Shown here: one piece after another, positions 9,116 to 18,708 of the stretch | Position numbering within the stretch: position 1 is the first letter of the stretch | Layout of the letters: each line of letters opens with the position of its first letter | Source: Lactococcus paracarnosus | Lineage (GTDB): Bacteria; Bacillota; Bacilli; Lactobacillales; Streptococcaceae | Reading direction: 5' to 3' | Assembly (NCBI RefSeq): GCF_006770285.1 | Contig: NZ_CP017195.1 | Span: 1 to 64,000 of the forward strand | Length of the DNA: 64,000 bases | The notes under the pieces: model-generated | What the model was told of the DNA's origin: nothing | Database searches by the model: none | Seen by the model: the letters and a program-made list of their open reading frames with translations, nothing else | Position numbers and translations under genes: made by a program

Positions 9116-10357
9116 ATGATTCAAAGTATTATTACATTTATCATTATATTTGGTATCATCGTCTGTGTACATGAGTACGGTCACTTATACTTCGCCAAAA
9201 AATCGGGTATCCTAGTTCGTGAATTTTCGATTGGGATGGGACCAAAAATCTATGCACACCAAGCCAAAGATGGTACCGTCTATACGATTCGTATCTTACC
9301 ACTAGGGGGCTATGTCCGCATGGCTGGTTGGGGTGAAGATACAACTGAGATTAAAACGGGTGCACCTGTCAGCTTAACACTTGATTCTGATAGCCTGTTA
9401 GTGACTCGGATTAATCTCAGTGATAAAGTTCAATTTGAACAGTCTCTTCCTATGTTAGTGACAGCCTATGACTTTGAGCATGCCTTAACGATTACAGGTG
9501 AGGTAAATGGCCAAGTCAAGACATACTCAGTTGACCATGATGCGACAGTTGTCGAGGAAGATGGGACTGAACTTCGCATTGCACCAATAGATGTTCAATA
9601 TCAAAGTGCCAGTCTACCAGGACGAATGATGACCAACTTTGCTGGACCGCTTAATAATTTTATTTTGGGGATAGTGGCCTGTATTTTAGTGGCCTTCATG
9701 CAAGGTAGTGTCCAGGATCTATCTAGTAACAAAATTACGGTGACTGATAAAAATCTGCCTGCTTATCAAGCAGGATTGCGTACTGGTGATACGGTTAAAG
9801 CTATCAATGGTACTGAGGTATCTGATTGGCAAAGTCTATCTGATCAAATCATCAAATCAGATGGTAAGGCGATTAAAGTCAAGACGCTTAAAGATAGTCT
9901 AGTCATTACGCCTAAAAAACAAGATAAAGCCTATATTATCGGTATTTCGCCTAATCTTAAGACAGGGTTCTTTGATAAGGTAAGTGGTGGTGTTCAAAAA
10001 GCTGCTACTTATGCCTTTACAATCATTAATGCCTTGAAAAACTTAATTCTTCATCCAAGTCTGAATAAACTGGGTGGCCCTGTTGCCATGTATCAGATGA
10101 CTGGTCAAGCGGCGCGTGAAGGCTTAACGACAGTTATCGGATTTATGGCACTCCTATCTATCAATCTAGGGATTTTTAACCTGATGCCTATTCCTGCGCT
10201 TGATGGTGGCAAAATTGTCATGAACATCATCGAAGCAATCCGTCGTAAACCAATGAAACAAGAGCATGAGACGATCATTACTCTAGTGGGTGTTGGTTTC
10301 ATGGTCTTACTGATGATCGCTGTTACCTGGAATGATATTTTGCGCTTATTTAGGTAA
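9116..10357 (+). CDS. rseP: Site-2 intramembrane metalloprotease RseP/Eep
   Basis: A membrane zinc protease that cleaves within transmembrane segments, e.g. anti-sigma factors and, in lactic cocci, lipoprotein signal peptides that become peptide pheromones (Eep role, known for the family). The 413-residue protein has HEYGH in the first membrane helix (19-23), [11 protein letters not shown], a PDZ domain (about 215-290), and the C-terminal [13 protein letters not shown] carrying the third zinc ligand. Length is usual. GGGG precedes the ATG by 8 bases, and only one base separates it from dxr. Confidence 0.94.
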   Translation: MIQSIITFIIIFGIIVCVHEYGHLYFAKKSGILVREFSIGMGPKIYAHQAKDGTVYTIRILPLGGYVRMAGWGEDTTEIKTGAPVSLTLDSDSLLVTRINLSDKVQFEQSLPMLVTAYDFEHALTITGEVNGQVKTYSVDHDATVVEEDGTELRIAPIDVQYQSASLPGRMMTNFAGPLNNFILGIVACILVAFMQGSVQDLSSNKITVTDKNLPAYQAGLRTGDTVKAINGTEVSDWQSLSDQIIKSDGKAIKVKTLKDSLVITPKKQDKAYIIGISPNLKTGFFDKVSGGVQKAATYAFTIINALKNLILHPSLNKLGGPVAMYQMTGQAAREGLTTVIGFMALLSINLGIFNLMPIPALDGGKIVMNIIEAIRRKPMKQEHETIITLVGVGFMVLLMIAVTWNDILRLFR

Positions 10358-10420
10358 TATCGCAATCAAACTTATGCGTAAATTCAGTCATATCATGGCT
10401 AACCTACTGTCTATCTCACC

Positions 10421-10448
10421 AAAAGTGCTGATTTTCCGCACTTTTTTT
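10421..10448 (+). terminator. Terminator after rseP
   Basis: AAAAGTGC (10421-10428) pairs with GCACTTTT (10438-10445), followed by more T. A TATAAT hexamer at 10450-10455 directly after it probably starts the proS transcript. Confidence 0.85.
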
Positions 10449-10449
10449 G

Positions 10450-12382
<1,933 letters not shown>

Positions 12383-12413
12383 GCAAGTCGTCAGGACAAC
12401 TTGATAGAATAGT

Positions 12414-12447
12414 AAACAGAAATCTGAATCTCGGATTTCTGTTTTTC
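12414..12447 (+). terminator. Terminator after proS
   Basis: Perfect 11-bp arms AAACAGAAATC (12414-12424) and GATTTCTGTTT (12434-12444) with a following T-run. Confidence 0.92.
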
Positions 12448-12565
12448 TTTTAGCTTGACCTTGGTTATTACAATATTTATTTGGGGAGTTTTATCTATCA
12501 CACCAGCTAATCTGGCGGCTAGAAAATAGCTTGTTGAGATATTGAGATAAAGGACTTTTAAAAAA

Positions 12566-12579
12566 AGAAAGCGTTTTCC
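12566..12579 (+). promoter_or_regulatory. cre-like (CcpA) site upstream of the 6S RNA promoter
   Basis: AGAAAGCGTTTTCC matches the Gram-positive cre consensus WGWAANCGNTNNCW at 13 of 14 positions. It ends 10 bases upstream of the -35 hexamer, a position from which CcpA more often activates than represses. Binding is inferred. Confidence 0.5.
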
Positions 12580-12589
12580 GACTTTATCA

Positions 12590-12618
12590 TTGCAAAAAAA
12601 TGAGAATCATGATATGAT
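12590..12618 (+). promoter_or_regulatory. Promoter of the 6S-like RNA
   Basis: TTGCAA (12590-12595), 17-base spacer, TATGAT (12613-12618) with an upstream TG (extended -10). Start of transcription expected near 12625-12632. Confidence 0.8.
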
Positions 12619-12630
12619 GTATTTATAAAG

Positions 12631-12827
12631 AAGCACTGGAATGTGCGAACTTACTCACATTTTTGACCGACTAAATCGTATTACCTAGGGAGTCTTTGAG
12701 ACATCTTACCGCGTGCAAGCCATTTTAGATGGAAGCTGCTAAGTAAGAGCGAGACGCCCACCTGTTTAACATTTACAGCGGGTTCAATACAAGAGTGAGT
12801 AACGGCATTCAATCAGTGCTTTTTTTG
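12631..12827 (+). ncRNA. ssrS: 6S RNA-like regulatory RNA
   Basis: A stable RNA of about 190 bases with no open reading frame. Its ends pair as one long interrupted stem: GCACTG/CAGTGC (12633-12638 with 12814-12819), GAATG/CATTC (12639-12643 with 12806-12810), an internal loop, then TTACTCAC/GTGAGTAA (12651-12658 with 12795-12802), with a large central region. The outer stem plus a T-run (12820-12826) is its own terminator. Size, closing stem, internal loops and central bubble are those of 6S RNA, which binds the housekeeping RNA polymerase as an open-promoter mimic. The assignment rests on secondary structure by eye. Confidence 0.7.
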
Positions 12828-12874
12828 TTTCCTAAAAAAATGATTGCCTTAAGTAAATATTAGGGTACTAGCTA

Positions 12875-12883
12875 TGGTACAAT
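12875..12883 (+). promoter_or_regulatory. Extended -10 promoter giving a leaderless message
   Basis: TGGTACAAT ends only six bases before the ATG of the channel gene at 12890, so transcription should start at or next to the start codon. No Shine-Dalgarno sequence is present. Confidence 0.55.
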
Positions 12884-12889
12884 TACCCT

Positions 12890-13444
12890 ATGAATAAAAG
12901 CAGAGTAGAAGCACTCACCGATGGGATATTTGCTGTTGTCATGACGCTGACTGTCTTAGAGTTTAAAGTGCCAGAAGATGGCAACTTATTTTCACATCAT
13001 ATGTTGTTATTATTGTTGATCTATGTCACAACGTTTGTAGCCTTAGCCTCGATTTGGAATGCGCATCATCAAATTATGAGTTTTCTCAAGCAAACTAAAG
13101 TGGATGAGTTAATCCTGTGGGCCAATCACTTGGTTTTACTAGTTGTCTGTCTGTTTCCTTTTGTTACGGTAGCTCACGCTGAGCATCCTGAATCGACAAG
13201 TGCCAGCATCTCCTATGTGGTAATTTATCTACTCACTTGGTTAGTGCTGATTTGTTTTAGCGAGTTAATCTATAGAGTATGTAACAAAAGTGAGACACTT
13301 CGCTTACGTAATAAGCAAAGACTGCGTATCTTCTTTATCTTTCTGCTACCAGGGGCTTTAATTTCCCTATTTTGGCTTTATGCTTTACCGATCGTTACAC
13401 TACTGATGGCTATATCGTGGGGAAGGCATATTGAGTTCGACTAA
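12890..13444 (+). CDS. TMEM175-family (DUF1211) potassium-channel-like membrane protein
   Basis: A 184-residue membrane protein of the prokaryotic TMEM175 family, which form potassium channels. The first helix carries the family motif as RVEALTDGIFAVVMTLTVLE (RxxxxxDG in place of RxxxFSDG), followed by about five more hydrophobic segments, including the WNAHHQIM segment. Length is a little below the usual 190-210. The start has no ribosome-binding site but an extended -10 element lies six bases upstream, suggesting leaderless translation. It stands alone between the 6S-like RNA and tRNA-Lys. Confidence 0.85.
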   Translation: MNKSRVEALTDGIFAVVMTLTVLEFKVPEDGNLFSHHMLLLLLIYVTTFVALASIWNAHHQIMSFLKQTKVDELILWANHLVLLVVCLFPFVTVAHAEHPESTSASISYVVIYLLTWLVLICFSELIYRVCNKSETLRLRNKQRLRIFFIFLLPGALISLFWLYALPIVTLLMAISWGRHIEFD

Positions 13445-13496
13445 GCTGATATAGTTGCTTAATATGTTATCCTATTTGGTGAACCTGACTTTATTC

Positions 13497-13525
13497 TTGC
13501 ATTTCTGAGCGCATTTGGTTATAAT
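13497..13525 (+). promoter_or_regulatory. Promoter of tRNA-Lys
   Basis: TTGCAT (13497-13502), 17-base spacer, perfect TATAAT (13520-13525), 36 bases upstream of the mature tRNA 5' end. Confidence 0.8.
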
Positions 13526-13560
13526 GAATTGTTGAGAAAAGCATCTCTCATGATCATATT

Positions 13561-13633
13561 GCCTCCTTAGCTCAGTTGGTAGAGCAGTGGACTCTTAATC
13601 CATGGGTCGCAGGTTCAAGCCCTGCAGGGGGCA
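13561..13633 (+). tRNA. tRNA-Lys (anticodon CTT)
   Basis: A complete cloverleaf can be drawn: acceptor GCCTCCT (13561-13567) with AGGGGGC (13626-13632) and discriminator A13633; D-arm GCTC/GAGC; anticodon stem GTGGA/TCCAT with loop CTCTTAA (anticodon CTT at 13594-13596); T-arm GCAGG/CCTGC with TTCAAGC. CCA is not encoded. It stands alone and its last 11 bases plus the next T are the attachment core for the element array to the right; the gene stays intact after insertion. Confidence 0.97.
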
Positions 13634-13672
13634 TAACAAAAAAGGCTTTACACGTTGGTGTAGAGCCTTTTA
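13623..13672 (+). repeat. att unit R0: tRNA 3' end core plus terminator (family A)
   Basis: Core TGCAGGGGGCAT at 13623-13634 (T-stem, acceptor stem and first downstream base of tRNA-Lys), followed by a hairpin with arms GGCTTTACAC and GTGTAGAGCC and A/T flanks. It is attL of the newest element, terminates tRNA transcription and faces the integrase gene. Confidence 0.85.
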
Positions 13673-13705
13673 TAATTTATTTTTGTAAAACTTTTGTAAA
13701 ATCTT

Positions 13706-14836
13706 TTAAAATTCAGCTAGAGTTCCTTTTATAGCATCCCACTCTGAATCATATTCTTCTTTTAATAAGTGACCATATGTTTCTCTGATTTGTATCGTGT
13801 TTTTATGCCCCACTATTTTTGCCACAGTTTTGATGTCATACTTTTTGGCAAGTAATACACTAATATAAGTATGTCGTGTTCCAGTGGCAGTAATTTTAGG
13901 GTTAATGTCTAATTGAGTTAAATAAGTTTTTAGATGCTTATTAATTGAATGATTAGATAAAATACCATGTCTTTGGTCAAAGAACACTATATTTTCGGAT
14001 ATATAAGCCATATTAAGCGTTTCTTGCCTTGTTTTGAGGCTGTTAAGTACATTTATCAGTTTACTATCTAAAGGGACGTAGCGGACAGACCAAGGCGTTT
14101 TAGGTTCTGTATAATCCCTAACCTCCAATGAGTAACCACGGTAGGTATAGATATAACCTTTATCTAAATTAATATCTTCCCATTTCAAAGCCACAGCTTC
14201 ACGTAGTCTTAATCCTGTTTTAAGTAGCGTATAGAGTAAATAAGGGATAATGCTTATATCGTAGTCTAAAATATTTTCTAAGTATGTCAATATGCGTTCA
14301 TAGTCTGAGATGCTTTCAATATGCTTTTCAGATTCTTTTTTTGATTTTTTACCTGCGTTTATTTTATATCCGATTGTAAAATCATCAATTTGTATTTTAT
14401 CTCTTAAAGCTAATTGAATGGCATTCCTTATATCTGAATTGATACGACTGATATAATTATAGGTCACATTAACAGAGTAGTCATTCATTAATTTTTGATA
14501 CTTGCTATATTTTAAAGTATTTGCTTTTTGATTACCAAATATTTTCTTAATGGTATGTCCTCTATAACGATACTTTTTCTTAGTCGTATCTGTAATACTT
14601 GATGGTTTTATACTAAGTTCATACCAACGTTTCCAGAGTTCATATAAAGTAAAATCTTCCCTTATGGTATTTACCTTTTCAAGTTTATTTTTACGACTTT
14701 CACCTACTTCTTTAGCTAATTTTTTTGTTAAAAAGCCAGATTTTGAAGTAATAACATTTCCTTTATTATCTGCTATCCTATAACCATAGGTAAGACCTTT
14801 TTTTCCTTTACGTTTGGTGTAACTAATTGATGCCAT
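13706..14836 (-). CDS. int: Tyrosine site-specific recombinase (integrase) of element 1
   Basis: Inserts and excises the element at the tRNA-Lys 3' end. The 376-residue protein has an N-terminal arm-binding domain (about 1-65), a core-binding SAM-like domain (about 65-165) and a catalytic domain. Catalytic residues seen are Arg210 (TGLRLRE), Arg321 and the following His (GTRHTY), His344 (VGHKN) and nucleophile Tyr354 (RETYGHL). The usual His three residues before the second Arg is Thr318, a substitution found in some related integrases. Its 3' end faces attL 33 bases away, and GGAG precedes the start. Decayed relatives lie at 24410 and 26222. Confidence 0.93.
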   Translation of the reverse strand: MASISYTKRKGKKGLTYGYRIADNKGNVITSKSGFLTKKLAKEVGESRKNKLEKVNTIREDFTLYELWKRWYELSIKPSSITDTTKKKYRYRGHTIKKIFGNQKANTLKYSKYQKLMNDYSVNVTYNYISRINSDIRNAIQLALRDKIQIDDFTIGYKINAGKKSKKESEKHIESISDYERILTYLENILDYDISIIPYLLYTLLKTGLRLREAVALKWEDINLDKGYIYTYRGYSLEVRDYTEPKTPWSVRYVPLDSKLINVLNSLKTRQETLNMAYISENIVFFDQRHGILSNHSINKHLKTYLTQLDINPKITATGTRHTYISVLLAKKYDIKTVAKIVGHKNTIQIRETYGHLLKEEYDSEWDAIKGTLAEF

Positions 14837-14839
14837 AGA

Positions 14840-15031
14840 TTAAGCTCCTAGTTTGATATGAAGCCCTAGAATTTCTTCAACTACTTCAATAGGAACTCTT
14901 CCCAAGCGTTTGTTGTCATAAAATATATACCCACGTTTAATTAGTATTGATTTTGCTTGCGCAATAATTTTTCTTGATGTTTCACTTTTATAACCTAATT
15001 GTACTAAATCTTGTCTTGTGATTGTATCCAT
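14840..15031 (-). CDS. xis: DUF3173-type excisionase
   Basis: A 63-residue basic protein with an N-terminal helix-turn-helix-like segment (ITRQDLVQLGYKSETSRKII) and conserved LGRVPIEVVEEILG end, matching the DUF3173 family that accompanies tyrosine integrases in Gram-positive integrative elements and probably acts as directionality factor. It ends 3 bases before the integrase start region, so the two are co-transcribed. AGGT lies about 8 bases before the ATG. Confidence 0.8.
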   Translation of the reverse strand: MDTITRQDLVQLGYKSETSRKIIAQAKSILIKRGYIFYDNKRLGRVPIEVVEEILGLHIKLGA

Positions 15032-15033
15032 GT

Positions 15034-15462
15034 TTACTTACCTACTTTCTCATCATATTTTTTGATTTTATTTTCTTCTGCCAGTGAAACTGAATCTGCT
15101 AGATAAGATAAAGCACCATTTTGTCCAATATAAGAATTTCTAAGATTTTTGAACTTGATTTTGACATCATCTGAATCATAGAATTTTTCAATTGTCATGA
15201 GAGGGTCAATACCATTGACTTTTACTGTTTGTGTTTTACGTTTGAATTGACCATCTAAAACTTTAACAGCGTACATATATCCAGTTATTTCATCACCATC
15301 TTTTGTAATAACATTGCCGTTTTTGTAGAATTGTTGATTGCCATTTTCATCTAAACTCTCAATTGTATTGAATACAGGGTATAAATCCAATAATTCAAAT
15401 GTGGTACCGATGTTATCTAAATGAAAGTCTTTTGCGTTAATAGTTAAATCTTTCTTAGCCAT
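15034..15462 (-). CDS. Conserved small protein of the integrative-element replication module
   Basis: 142 residues, acidic/basic mixed, no membrane segment or known motif. It lies between the initiator gene and the excisionase with a 2-base gap to the latter, and a decayed copy persists in the same relative place at about 26870-27052, so it belongs to this element type. Its function is not recognised. A longer frame begins at 15483, but the ATG at 15460-15462 (MAKKDLT) has a better ribosome site (AGAAAG) and is preferred. Confidence 0.65.
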   Translation of the reverse strand: MAKKDLTINAKDFHLDNIGTTFELLDLYPVFNTIESLDENGNQQFYKNGNVITKDGDEITGYMYAVKVLDGQFKRKTQTVKVNGIDPLMTIEKFYDSDDVKIKFKNLRNSYIGQNGALSYLADSVSLAEENKIKKYDEKVGK

Positions 15463-15491
15463 AGTGTAGTACTTTCTAACCATATCTTGTG

Positions 15492-15530
15492 GTATAATGA
15501 AACTAGTGAATCACTTATTAGTGATCATTC
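15492..15530. promoter_or_regulatory. Palindromic element between the initiator and downstream genes
   Basis: ATCACTTA/TTAGTGAT-type inverted halves around 15511-15525 lie between the rep stop and the next gene start, within an 80-base gap. Could be an operator or a processing hairpin; not a clear terminator because no T-run follows. Confidence 0.35.
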
Positions 15531-15564
15531 AAGTAAGAACTCGACCTCTCACTTGTCCGGAAGA

Positions 15565-16668
15565 CTAATCAAACTTACTGTTTGTGTCTTTTGTTTCTTG
15601 TTGGACTTGTTTAATCAAGTCCTTTTTTTTGTCCTCTGATAAAGTTTTTATTTCAGACAGATACTTGATAATCTCAGAAGCTAGTGTTTTTGAATATCTT
15701 GATTGTTCTATTAGCAAACATATAGTGGATTGTTCAATAGGTTCAATGGCTATCTCATTCTCATAGAGGAATTGATACATTTTCAAGATTGGCAATGCGC
15801 CTTTATTCATAAACCAATTGATTTTATCTAAAATAGGCGTTTGTTTTTTGACTATCTTATAAGACCATGCAGTTGTCTTTAACATGAAATGTCTCCAAAA
15901 TTCTGGATGATATTGTTTACCTCCTTTATCTAAAAACTTAATTTTACCTTTTAAGTAGCCTTTGTAAAACTCAAGCTCATTTTGTTCTGTCTTGATAATT
16001 TCTAGCCAAATAGCTTTAACATCATCTTGACGAAATTCTGTTTCAGTTCGTATCCAAGATTTAATTGTCATATCTACTGCTAAATCTTTAGGACGAATCC
16101 CTAATTTTTTAGCTTGTTCAACTAACTTGTCATAAATCCTAGTCTTTTTAGTACTATCATCAGCGCCAAGATATAATGTTCTTCCAGTGAAATCATCTCC
16201 AAAGGGCTTATAGATAGTACTTCTTCCATACAACAATCGTCTTTTTTGACAGTAATTTAACAAGGTTTTTGGGGTGTAGTAGGCTTTGTCATTAAAATCA
16301 TCCAGTCTCATATCCAGTCGTTTAGGCTCAATCAGATGTCCAAAACTGTTGTCTAGAAATTTGATATAACCAAACTCTGTAACTTCCCAAGCATCTAAAT
16401 AGTTGTCTTTGTAAAATGCCCAACCTGAACCAGAAAATTGAATCATAGAGGGTGTATCAGATTTTTCAGTGTAATAGAGTTTAATTTCTCCATAAATCCA
16501 ATACTTTTCATAATCATAGTATTTTAGGTTGCCTGATTTTTGGATAAACAAATCACTATCAAGCCCTAAAACATCAGTAATGATAGTATCAATTTTCATG
16601 TCAATTTGAAATTGAAGCCAATCTAACCCTGCGGTTAGGTTTCTATTTTTATCAGTATCTTTTGAAAT
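15565..16668 (-). CDS. rep: Rep_trans family replication initiator
   Basis: Rolling-circle initiator of the Rep_trans (pT181/Tn916 Orf20-like) family. Key motifs are RLDMRLDDFND, GRTLYLGADDSTKKTRIYDK and the catalytic-type WIRTETEFR. The first ordinary ATG is at 16597-16599 (344 residues), but the reading frame is open upstream and encodes a family-like N-terminus ending GLDWLQFQID. The extended frame reaches an ATT codon (16666-16668) placed 9 bases after AAAGGAGGTGAT, a perfect anti-16S match. The annotated start uses this ATT (367 residues). An ATG at 16675 is only 2 bases from the Shine-Dalgarno core and is in a frame that stops after 7 codons. Either initiation is at AUU or the true start was lost. 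Confidence 0.75.
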   Translation of the reverse strand: MSKDTDKNRNLTAGLDWLQFQIDMKIDTIITDVLGLDSDLFIQKSGNLKYYDYEKYWIYGEIKLYYTEKSDTPSMIQFSGSGWAFYKDNYLDAWEVTEFGYIKFLDNSFGHLIEPKRLDMRLDDFNDKAYYTPKTLLNYCQKRRLLYGRSTIYKPFGDDFTGRTLYLGADDSTKKTRIYDKLVEQAKKLGIRPKDLAVDMTIKSWIRTETEFRQDDVKAIWLEIIKTEQNELEFYKGYLKGKIKFLDKGGKQYHPEFWRHFMLKTTAWSYKIVKKQTPILDKINWFMNKGALPILKMYQFLYENEIAIEPIEQSTICLLIEQSRYSKTLASEIIKYLSEIKTLSEDKKKDLIKQVQQETKDTNSKFD

Positions 16669-16685
16669 TTTTCATCACCTCCTTT

Positions 16686-16940
16686 CAATGTCTAGGTGCC
16701 GTTTTAAAAAACCTTTTTGGGAATAGCAACGAGCTCATACGTACCAAGGGTTTAACGGGTGTTTCAATTCCTAATAGCACATGGTGTTACAGGCATGTGC
16801 CAAATGAAATATAAGCAATTTTTATTGAGTAAGTGAATCATTTTAACTTCGTCCGTCTATCAATGACGATTTTTGAGGTCTAAGCGCTTTAGGGCGCCGA
16901 CCGCAAAAATCTATTTCAGCCGTACTCAAAAATCATTCAC
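16686..16940. other. Candidate rolling-circle origin / regulatory region of element 1
   Basis: A gene-free stretch upstream of rep. It contains imperfect inverted arms of about 20 bases (around 16829-16850, GAGTAAGTGAATCATTTT, and 16926-16947, AAAATCATTCACTTACTC) enclosing a GC-richer hairpin-forming segment with GCGCTTTAGGGCGCC at about 16883-16897. Rep_trans plasmids and elements have their double- or single-strand origins near rep, so this is a plausible origin; the nick site is not identified. Confidence 0.4.
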
Positions 16941-17411
16941 TTACTCGATAATTTTTTTGAGTTTCTTGCTTGTAGATAACTTTTTAATCAAATCAGATAA
17001 CTTTGTTTCAAGCGTATGGACACGTTGACGAAGTACAACATTTTCAGAAGTTAATCCTTTAACATCAATTTTTAAGGCAAGCTGATAGCGATTTAAACGT
17101 CCTAGGGAATGTCTTAAAATGGATAGTTCACTTTCTCTCTCCTCTTCCAAGAGAGTGTTAAGGTCACCCCACACCATCTTAATCGCTTTATCAAGACCAT
17201 TTTCAGAAATCAAGTTTGAAGTCTGAACAAATTTTTCAACTTCTTCATCAGTAAAATTTGGTACCCAGTTATAACCATGTCGTTTTCCATAACCAATGGG
17301 GATTTTAACGAATGAAAAGTCATAACCTGATAATTCTGTAATCTTTGCTCGCCATTTTTTGATAGTTGAAGTGCTTTTACCAACTTTTTCGGATATTTTC
17401 TTGTAATCTAT
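16941..17411 (-). CDS. HTH DNA-binding protein with C-terminal coiled coil
   Basis: A helix-turn-helix protein of unknown role common on Gram-positive plasmids and elements. The frame runs from an ATA codon at 17409-17411, giving 156 residues: an N-terminal HTH (ISEKVGKSTSTIKKWRAKI), a middle GYGKRHGYNWVPNFTDEEVE segment and a leucine-rich coiled coil ending KKLKKIIE. AAGGAGGT (17418-17425) stands 6 bases before the ATA, ideal spacing for an ATG; an in-frame stop lies just upstream, so no other start exists before a TTG at 17211-17213 that would remove the HTH. Either AUA is used or the start has been mutated. Confidence 0.6.
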   Translation of the reverse strand: MDYKKISEKVGKSTSTIKKWRAKITELSGYDFSFVKIPIGYGKRHGYNWVPNFTDEEVEKFVQTSNLISENGLDKAIKMVWGDLNTLLEEERESELSILRHSLGRLNRYQLALKIDVKGLTSENVVLRQRVHTLETKLSDLIKKLSTSKKLKKIIE

Positions 17412-17575
17412 AGTTTTACCTCCTTATTGAGCAAGTCCACTAAAATGTTTATAGATAACTTTCATTCCTTTAATCAACTACAAGTCTATTTTAGTTGACT
17501 AGAATCTATTTGTCAAGCCTGAAGTTGAAAAAAAGGAATAAAAAGTGTAAAATAGGAAAAAAAAGGAGTGGAATT

Positions 17576-18268
17576 ATGGCGGATAATCGCAAATTATATT
17601 TTATTCAAAACTTCGGTAATAATGTTGCTAAATTACGGAAAGAAAAAAACATTAAGCAAGAGGCTTTAGCAGAATATGTTGGTATCAGTAAAAATGCAAT
17701 TTCAAAAATAGAGCAAGGTACATCATATCCTTCATTTGCTAATTTAGACAAAATAGCAGAATTTTTTAAAACCACGCCAACTCAATTATTTGGTACAGAA
17801 TTAGAAATTCAACTTGAGATTAGTGAAAAGAACATTGATGAGTATGAAAAAAAAGCAAGTACAATTTTAAAAGCTAATAAGGCATTTTACGATTTACATA
17901 AGGACATTACAAAGTATGCAGACCCAGATTTAGACTATACTCTTTCAGTTCTCGGAAATGCAGTAGCTGGTAAAAGTGCAGTTGATAGTTTATATAAGGA
18001 AATTACAAGCAATACCGACCCAGATTTAGACTATACTCTTTCAGTTCTCGAAAATGCAATAGCTAGTAAAAATGCAGTCGATAGTTTATATAAGGAAATT
18101 ACAAGCAATACTGACCCAGATTTAGACTATACTCTTTCAGTTCTCGAAAATGCAATAGCTAGTAAAAATGCAGTTGATAATTTATATAAGGAAATTAAAA
18201 GAAATACTGACCCAGATTTCAATTTAGCACTTAATACTTCTAATAATAAAGATGATAAAGCTGAATGA
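17576..18268 (+). CDS. XRE-family transcriptional regulator with 32-residue tandem repeats
   Basis: A 230-residue regulator: N-terminal HTH_3/Cro-CI domain (about 10-70, LRKEKNIKQEALAEYVGISK) followed by a linker and tandem 32-residue repeats with the consensus start DPDLDYTLSVLENAIASKNA. The unit is 96 bases at DNA level (starts 17921, 18017, 18113, partial 18209). ATG 17576 follows AAAAGGAG, chosen over a longer frame from 17495. It is divergent from the HTH/rep genes, so it is a likely repressor of the element's replication and integration genes (inference). Confidence 0.85.
   Translation: MADNRKLYFIQNFGNNVAKLRKEKNIKQEALAEYVGISKNAISKIEQGTSYPSFANLDKIAEFFKTTPTQLFGTELEIQLEISEKNIDEYEKKASTILKANKAFYDLHKDITKYADPDLDYTLSVLGNAVAGKSAVDSLYKEITSNTDPDLDYTLSVLENAIASKNAVDSLYKEITSNTDPDLDYTLSVLENAIASKNAVDNLYKEIKRNTDPDFNLALNTSNNKDDKAE
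17921..18230 (+). repeat. 96-bp in-frame tandem repeats
   Basis: GACCCAGATTTAGACTATAC begins units at 17921, 18017 and 18113 (exact 96-base period), with a diverged fourth start at 18209. The second and third units are nearly identical, so the array is recent and likely to vary in copy number. Confidence 0.9.
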
Positions 18269-18477
18269 ATTATCGGACATTAATAAATGACTTTGTTAAT
18301 TTGTATCATATCTCCAAGTCGAAAATTGCTTACCTTTTACAGATAGGGTCAATCATTTTCGTTAATAAAGAACAAATTGAGATAGAGATTCAAAAGCAAG
18401 TTTCTAAAATTATTAATATAAAACAACATATGGAAAAATTATCTTCTTTTCAAGATAAGAGACCAATACCACAATGA
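18265..18477 (+). CDS. Small hypothetical protein downstream of the XRE regulator
   Basis: 70 residues, not recognised. It overlaps the XRE regulator stop by 4 bases (ATGA), implying translational coupling and co-transcription. The sequence has a central hydrophobic segment (IAYLLQIGSIIFV) and a basic, glutamine-rich C-terminus. It could be a partner or antagonist of the regulator. Confidence 0.5.
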   Translation: MNYRTLINDFVNLYHISKSKIAYLLQIGSIIFVNKEQIEIEIQKQVSKIINIKQHMEKLSSFQDKRPIPQ

Positions 18478-18602
18478 ATTTTTGATAACATGCAAACTTA
18501 AATTGAAAATTTAAATATGAGCAAATCTTAAATAGTGGCTAAATATGATGAATATTAATTAGTCAAAAAGATTCAATGCAATAAATAATTAGAAACTTTA
18601 GA

Positions 18603-18645
18603 TTGATTGTTTTTTGTTAAAAAAATATAATAATAAACAACAATC
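18603..18645 (+). promoter_or_regulatory. mod-res promoter with inverted repeat
   Basis: TTGATT (18603-18608), 17-base spacer, TATAAT (18626-18631). Inverted arms GATTGTT (18605-18611) and AACAATC (18639-18645) overlap the -35 and flank the -10, as an operator would. Confidence 0.6.
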
Positions 18646-18708
18646 TTATATTTTAAGCTAAAGATAAAAATAATGACTAAGAGTCAATAAAATCAAGGAG
18701 AATATAAA

